A DNA stretch of 13,151 bases from Wolbachia sp. GTDB taxonomy: Bacteria > Pseudomonadota > Alphaproteobacteria > Rickettsiales > Anaplasmataceae. Shown here piece after piece: positions 1-6,731 of the stretch. The translations under genes and the position numbers were made by a program. The number at the start of each line of letters is the position of its first letter. Within the stretch, counting starts at the first letter, position 1. The notes below the pieces were generated by a model. That model was not told the origin of the DNA and did no database searches. It saw only the letters and a list, made by a program, of their open reading frames with translations. The DNA is taken from NCBI GenBank assembly GCA_028803175.1, contig JARBCG010000063.1, positions 1 to 13,151 of the forward strand, in the 5' to 3' direction.

Positions 1-15
1 AATGATTTTAACATC

Positions 16-73
16 GAGTTTTAAACTCATAATCTGCTTTACATGCGTTGTTTTTAACCACCAGCTTTACATG
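16..73. repeat. Short direct repeat and small palindrome at left edge
   Basis: Bases 1-191 contain no reading frame that I can support. Two small structures are visible. GCTTTACATG occurs at 36-45 and again at 64-73, and both copies are followed by GTTG (the first with one extra C), giving an imperfect direct repeat 28 bases apart. GAGTTT-T-AAACTC at 16-28 is a 13-base inverted repeat. Both are short enough to arise by chance in AT-rich DNA, and no function is assigned. Confidence 0.3.
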
Positions 74-191
74 GTTGTATTTGATATATATTTGCTACTT
101 TATCCTCCGTATTAAAAATACTACATAATTATTAGTATAATCTAGACTTTTAGGTAGTGACAATAATTTATGCTTGAATTCGCCTTGATAG

Positions 192-338
192 GTATTTCTC
201 AAAGTAACTACTAGTAACCCCAACCATGGTAAAATCACTAAAAAAGTCAAAATTAAGGAAGTTACCTACAAAGCAATCGACAAAAACTCTGCAGTAGGTT
301 CTGTTGTATAAGTTGGAAAAGGTAGTTATAAAGTATAA
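192..338 (+). pseudogene. Remnant of a small hypothetical protein gene, 3' part
   Basis: One frame reads as a plausible basic peptide (for example TKKVKIKEVTYKAIDKNSAV) from about 192, is broken by TAA at 309-311, resumes as VGKGSYKV and ends at TAA 336-338. No start codon or ribosome binding site is visible, and the frame is closed just upstream by TGA TAG. I do not recognise the family. The coding interpretation rests on amino-acid texture and on the perfect hairpin that follows the last stop by two bases, as expected for a gene end. It could also be non-coding DNA. Confidence 0.35.
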
Positions 339-340
339 TA

Positions 341-366
341 TTTCTAGCTTTCCGGAAAGCTAGAAA
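341..366. terminator. Perfect 26-base palindrome, probable bidirectional terminator hairpin
   Basis: The sequence is TTTCTAGCTTT, then CCGG, then AAAGCTAGAAA. The two 11-base arms are perfectly complementary around a four-base CCGG loop. It begins two bases after the stop of the remnant at 192-338. A run of T opens the left arm and a run of A closes the right one, so each strand would give a stable stem but neither has a long U tract. A Rho-independent terminator is the simplest reading. A mobile palindromic element or protein-binding site is possible. Confidence 0.5.
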
Positions 367-436
367 AGATTAAATACTTAAAATTATATATCAATTAAAT
401 TGTGATGGTTAAATAATTATTAATCAAGGAGATAGT

Positions 437-1069
437 ATGTCAAAATTATTAGATAACTTTAATCAATATACTAAGTATGGAACTGTCTCTACTCAAGGTA
501 ATGAAAACTCAATTTTGCGAAGCTTTTATCAATCTGTAAGCCATGTTGATATCATTGTAGGTCCAATCATAGATACAATGTTTGGTATTCAACCACATTT
601 TAGTCATATAGATGGTAGAAGATATGAAAACCCTGGATAACAAAACATGCTGTTTTTGTACTGGCTAATATATTTTTACAGCCTTTATATCTAGTTCTTG
701 TGTGCTTATCGTTTTGGCCAGCAAAAGGATTATCAAAAGTAACAGACAAATTCACTTTTCAAAGCGATACAAAATCATTGAAAGATTACTCAAGCATGTT
801 TTCATATAAGGCACAAGAGCATAGTAGAAAAGTAGCTGGTTTCGTTAATACAGTTTGAGTTCTATTTTACTGCTATTATTTGAACTGTTACATCAGCTTT
901 AACTCTACCAGTTTTGCTTATCAGTAAATGCATGAGTAGTAAGGTAAGTGAAACAAAAGAGCCTGAAGAGCTTAAAGTAAATGGTAAAGGTGGTCACGCA
1001 GAGTTTACATAATTTATAATGGATTCCATGGCTTCAGTATTTAGTCATGGAAATTTTCATAAGTATTAA
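437..1069 (+). pseudogene. Broken membrane-protein gene of unknown function
   Basis: A good ribosome binding site (AAGGAG, 426-431) sits five bases before ATG 437. The first frame gives 67 residues to TAA 638-640. Loss of one base near 632-633 would join it to the next frame (WITKHAVFVLANIFLQPLYL onward), which runs to TGA 856-858. A second shift leads back to the first frame, which has TGA at 881-883, then TLPVLLISKCMSSKVSETKE, TAA at 1010-1012 and a coherent tail (MDSMASVFSHGNFHKY) to TAA 1067-1069. Rebuilt, it is about 210 residues: a soluble N-terminus, one hydrophobic stretch near residues 75-95, another near 140-165 and a charged C-terminus. I do not recognise the family. At least four lesions make a functional product unlikely. 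Confidence 0.6.
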
Positions 1070-1170
1070 TTGTCACTAAATTTTTCAAAGCAGTTTTTCA
1101 ATAAATCACGATATTCCGGTTGAAAATATAAGGCATATCATTACAATGTCAGGTAGGCTATGGGAAAATT

Positions 1171-2403
1171 ATGCAGCAAATAACTAAAGTAGTACTTTCA
1201 AGTTTAATTTGTAATGCTTTACTGTGGTATGATCACATGCTTTTTTGTCACCTAATAAACATAATTGGCAGTGTATTTTTTCCATCAGATGATTCATTAA
1301 CCAGCATGTTAAAAGCTTTCGTAGTGTTCGCTGTAGGCTTCCTGATGAGGCCAATTGGTGCCGCTATGTTTGGCCATATTGGTGATAAATATGGTAGAAG
1401 AATTGCTTTATTGCTTTCAATTATATTAATGACTCTATCGACAGTATTCATTGCTTTTATACCAGGACATCAGAGTATTGGAATATCTGCATCAATATTG
1501 GTAGTTTGCTTAAGGTTACTGCAAGGCATATCTCTTGGAGGCGAAGCAGGAAACACACCGTTTTTAATAGAACACGCACCAAAAAATAAAAAAGGGCTAT
1601 TTGGAAGTATTGAAGTTTTAAGTGCAATTTTTGGTTCGATATTAAGTCTTATAGTAGTATTAATATGTAAGCAAATACCTGATTTTGAATCTTGGGGATG
1701 GAGATTACCTTTTATCTTAAGCTTAGCAATGGGATTAATTAGTATATATATGAGGTATATACTTGACGAAAGTCCAGAATATAAAAAACAAAAAGATCAA
1801 TCCAAACTACCACTAAAAGATCTGTTACATAACTATAAAAAGCCTTTTTTAATATCAACAGGAATTGATATAGTTGAAAACTCATCTCTTTATATATACC
1901 TAGTATTTTTCAATGTTCTCACAGAAAAAATATCTCAGATAAATATCCATTTTAATTACGCAGTAGAAATATTTAGTCAGATTGCACTTGGAGGATTAAC
2001 GTTACTATTTGCAATACTCTCTGATAAAATAGGCAGAAAAAAAGTTATGGAATTTGCATTTATAGCTTTTGTAATAGTCAGTTATCCAGTTTTTTCGATT
2101 TTATCTAGTGAAAATTATTTACTTATTATTTTAGCGCATATTCTTTTTATTGTCCCTATAGCTGCTTCACTTGGCCCCGTTAGTGCTCTTATGTGCGAAT
2201 TATTTCCAACCAGAGTACGCTATAGTGGATTTGGTTTATCAAGAAACATAGCTGCAGGATTTTTTGGTGGTTTAGCTCCTTTTATATGTATAACTATCAC
2301 CAAAATTACAGGACAAGAAACTTCAGCGAGTTTTTACATAATTTTTTGTGCGTTGACTGGGTTAATTGCTATATCTCAGATTAAAAAAAAGGATATTATA
2401 TAG
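1171..2403 (+). CDS. MFS transporter, metabolite:H+ symporter (ProP-like) family
   Basis: A 410-residue inner-membrane transporter expected to have twelve transmembrane helices; the substrate cannot be read from sequence. Known members of this family take up compatible solutes, dicarboxylates or other small metabolites with protons, and ProP-like carriers are common in Rickettsiales. Diagnostic features are motif A after helix 2 (GHIGDKYGRR, residues 68-77), RLLQGISLGGEAG (115-127, the R-LQG-GGE signature of this family), ESWGWRLPF (173-181), and the second-half repeat of motif A (LSDKIGRKK, 283-291). Length is slightly short but normal for the order. The ATG start has only a weak GGGA (1162-1165) before it, and no in-frame upstream start is nearby. 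The gene lies alone between two decayed loci and shows no lesion, so it is probably under selection. No terminator is obvious downstream. Confidence 0.85.
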   Translation: MQQITKVVLSSLICNALLWYDHMLFCHLINIIGSVFFPSDDSLTSMLKAFVVFAVGFLMRPIGAAMFGHIGDKYGRRIALLLSIILMTLSTVFIAFIPGHQSIGISASILVVCLRLLQGISLGGEAGNTPFLIEHAPKNKKGLFGSIEVLSAIFGSILSLIVVLICKQIPDFESWGWRLPFILSLAMGLISIYMRYILDESPEYKKQKDQSKLPLKDLLHNYKKPFLISTGIDIVENSSLYIYLVFFNVLTEKISQINIHFNYAVEIFSQIALGGLTLLFAILSDKIGRKKVMEFAFIAFVIVSYPVFSILSSENYLLIILAHILFIVPIAASLGPVSALMCELFPTRVRYSGFGLSRNIAAGFFGGLAPFICITITKITGQETSASFYIIFCALTGLIAISQIKKKDII

Positions 2404-2469
2404 GAAAATATTAGATTTCATCACAGAAATTAATAAGTATGTGATCCGTAAGCCACACACTTAAGTCTA

Positions 2470-2616
2470 TTAGAGATTCTCAACAACTTCAAACTTTCCT
2501 TTTTCGTTATGAATCACTACATGACCCATCTCTATTTTTTTTGCTAAATCCTCAGCTTTTTTAAAGGCTTCTTCTTTGCTTTTACAAGTGATTATCTCAT
2601 CTTCTTTTCCTTTCAA
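2470..2616 (-). pseudogene. DUF2188-like C-terminal fragment, cut off by the IS element
   Basis: On the minus strand 2616-2470 encodes about 48 residues, including CKSKEEAFKKAEDLAKKI and GHVVIHNEKGKFEVVENL, ending at TAA 2470-2472. Alternating Lys and Glu followed by a VVIHN-KG strand pair resembles the small DUF2188 domain; this is pattern recognition, not a search result. No start codon or ribosome binding site exists, and the fragment begins exactly where the terminal inverted repeat of the IS element ends. On the other side of the element the protease pseudogene runs on the same strand and also stops at the repeat. The most economical reading is that this is the 3' end of that gene. A separate small gene truncated by the element is the alternative. 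Confidence 0.5.
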
Positions 2617-2632
2617 CACCAACTATGGATTA
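2615..2632 (+). repeat. Terminal inverted repeat, transposase 3' end of IS982-like element
   Basis: AACACCAACTATGGATTA matches, reading inward, the other end of the element (3413-3396, minus strand) at 16 of 18 bases, and the end seen at 13061-13078 at 17 of 18 bases. The outer limit could be two bases further in, at 2617. Confidence 0.65.
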
Positions 2633-2673
2633 ACCAACAAAGCAGACAGAGGAGATTCTGGGCTCTTTACTCT

Positions 2674-3324
2674 TTAAACAATATGAAACGATGGTAGATT
2701 GTATACTAATAAATTAATTAATAATCTATGACGAGAATGTTAAATTTTAAACTTATTTTTTAAATAATCAAAAACTGTCTCAATAATAGATAGTTTTCTG
2801 AGTAAAACATTATCATTAAGTGAAATTAACGCATTTGAAAAAGCCCCATTTTCATGTATCCATTATCTTCAAATAACAGGCCAGTAAGCTTCTTTGTCAT
2901 AAGTTTCTGTTTTCAGGCACAAAACTTTGAATTTATACCCTCTCGTTAATGACTATATACAGCTTAAAACCAAAGAACAGGCCTTTTGTTCTTTTACCAA
3001 GTTCTGCAAGTCCTTTGAATACTTTTTACTTGATATCCTTTTTGAGTTGTAAACTGTGATCAAAGTTGCATCGATGTATGAAATCCCGGTCATTTTTGCT
3101 TTCCCGCAGAACCAATGTAATAGTAGCACCAAATACCATGAAACTCTCTCCTATTAAGGCAATTTAGGAAACTCTGATCCATACAGAGATTTTAGGTAAA
3201 ATAGATAAAAAGCTTTATGAAACAGTGTTATAGTAATTGCTTTAGAATTTGTCAGCACATTTTTCATCTACTATTTTGCAAAAATCATCTACAAAGCAAA
3301 ACAATTCTATGCTATTCTTTCCAT
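2674..3324 (-). pseudogene. IS982-family transposase, frameshifted and internally deleted
   Basis: The enzyme would be a DDE transposase that moves its own element. In order on the minus strand: a start region with AAGGAGG eight bases before ATG 3324; KNSIELFCFVDDFCKIVDEK, one frame off the ATG; ITLFHKAFYLFYLKSLYG then SEFPKLP; a region with stops and lost sequence; GISYIDATLITVYNSKRISS, carrying the first catalytic Asp; KVFKGLAELGKRTKGLFFGF then KLYIVINER; FEDNGYM (second Asp); IETVFDYLKNKFKI (catalytic Glu); and HSRHRLLINLLVYN to TAA at 2674-2676. Family members have close to 290 residues, whereas this span allows 217, so segments are missing, mainly after FPKLP and after INER. At least four frame changes or stops make it inactive. 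Family assignment is from motif order and is fairly secure. Confidence 0.7.
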
Positions 3325-3395
3325 CTAGGGTACCTCCTTAGTTTTTTTTACAATATTGGAGTTTGCCCTATTTACAAGGCTTGTTTGATTTCTTC

Positions 3396-3413
3396 CAATC
3401 CATAGTTGGCGTT
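3396..3413 (-). repeat. Terminal inverted repeat, transposase 5' end of IS982-like element
   Basis: Reading inward on the minus strand the sequence is AACGCCAACTATGGATTG. It mirrors 2615-2632 and is repeated on the plus strand at 13061-13078. The protease pseudogene reading frame runs through this repeat and picks up a false C-terminus (about 13 residues, stop at 3368-3370) encoded by the element. Confidence 0.65.
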
Positions 3414-4914
3414 TTTATTGCTTCTAAGTAAGTTTTATAAAGATCTTCATTATTAATAAATGAATTTTTTATAATCTTAGAGTCATATGTGTTGTCATAC
3501 TCTTCATTACTGAGATTAATATCCAGTATTAATGAACAAGACTTAAGATCTTCTTCAATATCATCACATGATCTCTTTTTATTTTCTTCCTTAAATAAAT
3601 CTTCAATGCTAAATAAAACTTTTTGATTCTCTGGAGAGTTAATATTACGTTCATTACGCTGATTAATAGTTTCCTCTATTACCATGTATATTATATTTCT
3701 GGAATCAACATCATCGCAAAATTTTCTCACAATTTCTTTTTTTAACTCCTCTGCCTTACTATCGATCTCTACAATTTTTTTATTTGTTTGCTCGGCCAGT
3801 TGTTTTATTGCATCTGATCTGCCAGTTAAATCTCCTGGCTTGTTCAAAAACATGTAAAAACTTTATCCATTTGTTCTCTTAAAGGAACTGGCATCCTTTG
3901 GTCATTTAAAGATGTAAATTGGCTTAAAAATTTGTGTCACTCTAATCTCATTTCTTGTACTCTTTCAGCCGTGTATGCAACAGAGTTACATCTCTCTCCA
4001 AACATGGCATGGAAAAAGCAATTTCCATCCCATGTAGTAGAATATGTTACAACTTCTGTTTTTTTAGTTTGCTCATTTTTTGAATCTGAACTTAGGCCAC
4101 TATCTGGTGACTCACCAGAATTTCTACGACTTCTATTTCCTGGTGTGCTAGCTCTGCTTTGTTCATCCTTTTCCAACGCCTTTGCAAACCCTTTTCTCTT
4201 ATCTTCAAGTTGCTCTACACTAGGTTTATATTTTGATAATTATGCATCAATCTCACAAAAAGGTTTATTTTGACTCGACATTTGGATGATTTTATTAGCA
4301 TTTTCCGATGTATAGCTTCAGAGCTTCTAATATTACTGTCATACACTTCTAGAGTTTTTTGCAATACACTTGATACTTCACCTGGTAATGGATGGTCAAA
4401 TGAATCACAATAATATGCTCTAAACTTATTATCATAAAGAATTGAGTTGTATATTAAACTGTTTTCCTATGTTCGACTTTATTTTTATATTCTTTTAATT
4501 CTTGTTCTAGGGATGATGTGGAATCATGGTAAGTAAAAAACGCTCCTTGAGCAAGGTTCTTTAAACCATTTTTATCTTTATGTGCTATTCATCCGTAGCA
4601 AGTTTTGTAATATCTCTAATATCGGTAATTGCTAATTCGCAATTATGATTTGCATTGTTTTTTTTGATGTAAAAAAGAATCTTTATTTCTTGGGATAAAA
4701 CACCATTACCTCTATCTGGAGTTTTTGGCCTTTCTTGATTTTTTTTGGCTAATGTTTTTGTGCTGCCTGATAATGATAAGCTTCTTGTAAATTCTTGTTT
4801 TTCGTCGTTATCTCCCAAATTCAAGCTATTCGATCTTTTTCTAGGTTCTTTAACTTGCCTTTTTGAATTGGATTTTTCTTCACTTTCTGTATGATCTTTT
4901 GATTTTTTTTTCAT
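3414..4914 (-). pseudogene. Dual cysteine protease effector gene (CE-clan/Ulp1-like plus OTU), broken
   Basis: Reading down the minus strand from ATG 4914: a Lys/Ser-rich linker (SKDHTESEEKSNSK); VLSQEIKILFYIKKN; stop TAG 4587-4585, after which one lost base restores IAHKDKNGLKNLAQGAFF; VEHRKTV with TAA 4456-4454; a new frame SLIYNSILYDNKFRAYYCDS then FDHPLPGEV, resembling the His-strand-Asp core of Ulp1-like (CE-clan) proteases; a frame change near 4306 to ENANKIIQM, where CE-clan enzymes have CGIFALENA, so the Cys region seems deleted; TAA 4242-4240; LSKYKPSVEQLEDKRKGFAK; a Ser-rich linker; TTWDGNCFFHAMFGE, the OTU nucleophile motif with its Cys kept; TGA 3939-3937 where Trp is expected; HKFLSQFTSLNDQR; a shift near 3850; then LNKPGDLTGRSD to the IS at 3413. 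OTU and CE-clan enzymes remove ubiquitin-like proteins and are typical secreted effectors. The OTU assignment is strong and the CE-clan assignment moderate. Confidence 0.65.
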
Positions 4915-5210
4915 CGTGAGATAAGTTCTTATCCATACTTAATATCACTGAAATGATTAATCCTGCCAAGATCCAAGCTACAGGATTAGAAATTAACATA
5001 AAATGGCATGAAGAGAATGGACGATAACGTAGTAGAAGAAGTTTCTATAGCAAGTAGTGGCCCTATAGAAGCACTAACAAATGTAATTGCTAAGCATATA
5101 CCAAGAGAATAGGTAGCAAATTTCACACTAGACTTAAGATCGCCAGGGGAATATTTTTTTATATAATCACTATACACATTCAATCTATCCTTTTTTATGA
5201 CTTGCCTCAC
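4880..5210 (-). pseudogene. Membrane module upstream of the protease gene, frameshifted
   Basis: From a possible GTG start at 5210-5208 (no good ribosome binding site; TTG 5183-5181 has AAGGA four bases before it) the frame encodes VYSDYIKKYSPGDLKSSVKF, a hydrophobic segment (SLGICLAITFVSASIGPLLA), and SSILFMPFYVNF to a stop at 4986-4988. A frameshift there continues to NPVAWILAGLIISVILSMDK and NLSHDEKK, ending at TGA 4882-4880 inside the protease frame. Two or three membrane helices are therefore predicted. A nine-base homopolymer (T 4903-4911, A on the coding strand) lies at the junction: one base fewer would fuse HDEKK directly to SKDHTESEEK of the protease gene. So this may be the N-terminal membrane anchor of the same protein rather than a separate gene overlapping it. 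The family is not recognised. Confidence 0.5.
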
Positions 5211-5291
5211 GTTACTAGCGTACTAAATGTTGTAATAAATATTAATGAAAAAATCAACATACAATAACTATTTTGGAATATTATTATCATG

Positions 5292-5320
5292 TTGAGTGTA
5301 AAGAGCTTTTAAAGTACAGT
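5292..5320 (+). promoter_or_regulatory. Candidate promoter for serS
   Basis: TTGAGT (5292-5297) and TACAGT (5315-5320) are separated by 17 bases and end 39 bases before the preferred serS start at 5360. Each matches the sigma-70 consensus at four or more of six positions. In AT-rich DNA such matches are common, so this is tentative. Confidence 0.3.
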
Positions 5321-5359
5321 AATATTAGAGCTCCATTGTCAATTATTAGTAAGTATAGT

Positions 5360-6628
5360 ATGCATGATATAGAATATATACGTAAAGACCCAGAAGGATT
5401 TAATAACGCAATAAAAAGCAGAGGAATAGATAGGTCAATAATAGAAAAGATACGAGAAATTGATCATGAAAAAAGATCATTGATTGCCGAATTGCAGAAT
5501 TTGCAAAAACAACGAAACGAACTTACGCAAAAGATAGCAGAATTAAAAGCTAGCAATAGCGAATGTGAAAAAGAAGTTGAAGTATCAAGGAATATTGCAA
5601 TCCAAATAGAAGAAAAAAAGACTAGAGTAGAAGAGAAAGAAAATAAATTAAGAGATACCTTATCTAATTTGCCAAATATTCCTGCACAAGATGTTCCGAT
5701 AGGTGCTGACGAAATCTCTAATGTAGAAGTTAGAAAATTTGGAAAAAAAAGACAATTTGATTTCACACCAAAGTCTCATTATGAACTAGGAAAAAAACTA
5801 GGATTTATGGATTTTGAACAAGCAGCAAAAATTTCCGGGTCAAGATTTGTAATATTAAAAAAGCAGTTGGCACATCTTGGAAGAGCGTTGATAAACTTCA
5901 TGCTTGACACTCATATTAATGAGTTCGGTTATACTGAGGTATATCATCCAATTTTGGTAAAAGATAAGGCCATGTATAACGTTGGTCAATTGCCAAAATT
6001 TTCTGGTGATTCATATATTACAACTGATGGATTAAGATTAATTCCAACAAGTGAAGTTGTGTTGACAAATTTAGTTGCTGAAAAAGTAACAGAAGAAAAG
6101 GAATTACCAATTAGATTTACTGCTTATTCCGAATGTTTTCGTAAAGAAGCAGGTAGTGCAGGTAAAGATACTAGAGGTATGATAAGACAACATCAATTTG
6201 GTAAAGTTGAATTAGTTAGCGTTACAACTGAAGATCAATCAGGTAACGAACTTGATCGTATGGCGAATGCTGCTGAGGAGATATTAAAAGAATTAGAATT
6301 ACCATATAGAGTGATGCTATTGTGTAGTAGTGATATGGGCTTTTCTGCACAAAAGACTTACGATATAGAGGTATGGTTACCTGGACAAAATAAATATCGA
6401 GAAATATCAAGTTGTTCAAATTGCGGTGCATTTCAAGCAAGAAGAATGAATGCCAAATACTCTTTAAATTCTGATAAAAAAACAAAAAAATATGTGCATA
6501 CTTTGAATGGTTCTGCTTTAGCTATAGGAAGAACGATTGTTGCTATAATGGAGAATTACCAAAATTCTGATGGATCGATTGTAGTACCAAACGTGCTACA
6601 AAAATACATTGGATGTCAAAGCATTTGA
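5360..6628 (+). CDS. serS: Seryl-tRNA synthetase
   Basis: A cytoplasmic class II aminoacyl-tRNA synthetase that activates serine with ATP and charges tRNA-Ser (and tRNA-Sec where present). From ATG 5360 the product has 422 residues, the normal bacterial length. Residues 1-110 form the N-terminal domain, with a Lys/Glu-rich helical hairpin at about 27-105 that grips the tRNA long arm. Motif 1 lies around 171-197, the serine-binding TSE at 230-232, motif 2 at 260-280 (FRKEAGSAGKDTRGMIRQHQ), and motif 3 around 383-401 with its ATP-binding Arg at 391 (GRTIVAIMENYQ). The open frame reaches back to ATG 5273, which would add 29 residues; 5360 is preferred because MHDIEYIRKDPE aligns with the usual MLDIK-IR-NPE beginning. 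Neither start has a strong ribosome binding site. Intact, and divergent from the decayed membrane module. Confidence 0.95.
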   Translation: MHDIEYIRKDPEGFNNAIKSRGIDRSIIEKIREIDHEKRSLIAELQNLQKQRNELTQKIAELKASNSECEKEVEVSRNIAIQIEEKKTRVEEKENKLRDTLSNLPNIPAQDVPIGADEISNVEVRKFGKKRQFDFTPKSHYELGKKLGFMDFEQAAKISGSRFVILKKQLAHLGRALINFMLDTHINEFGYTEVYHPILVKDKAMYNVGQLPKFSGDSYITTDGLRLIPTSEVVLTNLVAEKVTEEKELPIRFTAYSECFRKEAGSAGKDTRGMIRQHQFGKVELVSVTTEDQSGNELDRMANAAEEILKELELPYRVMLLCSSDMGFSAQKTYDIEVWLPGQNKYREISSCSNCGAFQARRMNAKYSLNSDKKTKKYVHTLNGSALAIGRTIVAIMENYQNSDGSIVVPNVLQKYIGCQSI

Positions 6629-6720
6629 CAATTTTTATGTCTAACATAGTATTGAATTTTGTTCATTTCTATTATGCTGCATAAGTGATAGGTAAAATTT
6701 GAAGATTATTATAAAAAATG

Positions 6721-6726
6721 AGAGGA
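6721..6726 (+). promoter_or_regulatory. Ribosome binding site that fixes the purD start
   Basis: AGAGGA lies five bases before ATG 6732. It supports this start over the in-frame TTG at 6699, which has no such site and would add 11 residues with no counterpart in the family. Confidence 0.6.
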
Positions 6727-6731
6727 TAAGA

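Larger units (their letters stand above)
2615..3413 (-). mobile_element. Decayed IS982-like insertion sequence, about 0.8 kb
   Basis: The element is bounded by inward-facing inverted repeats: AACACCAACTATGGATTA at 2615-2632 on the plus strand and AACGCCAACTATGGATTG reading inward from 3413 on the minus strand, 16 of 18 bases identical. Between them is a minus-strand transposase remnant. Downstream of the first repeat base pair there is a 90-base leader with a strong AAGGAGG before an ATG at 3324-3322. Intact IS982 elements are about 1 kb, so some 200 bases have probably been lost. A second copy of the same left end starts at 13061. I could not see a convincing target duplication, as expected for an old insertion or one with altered edges. 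The element lies inside what appears to be one ancestral protease gene. Confidence 0.7.

Noticed and set aside
2626..2673. Upstream extension of the DUF2188-like fragment (ESPLSALLVNP then a stop)
   Set aside because: It reads coherently for 16 codons but lies inside the inverted repeat and 3' end of the IS982-like element, so it is element sequence rather than host gene.
3217..3405. Plus-strand open frame of 62 codons
   Set aside because: It lies antisense to the IS982-like leader and transposase start, and its residues show no protein-like pattern.
3368..3413. C-terminal residues PTMDWKKSNKPCK of the protease open frame
   Set aside because: They are encoded by the inverted repeat and leader of the IS982-like element, not by the protease gene.
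3932..4273. Plus-strand open frame of 113 codons
   Set aside because: It is the antisense shadow of the OTU protease segment, whose minus-strand translation carries the recognisable DGNCFFH motif.
3937..4914. A cytoplasmic-incompatibility cidA-cidB locus
   Set aside because: Although CE-clan protease traces are present, no cidA-like partner precedes them, and the OTU plus linker layout fits a generic deubiquitinase effector better.
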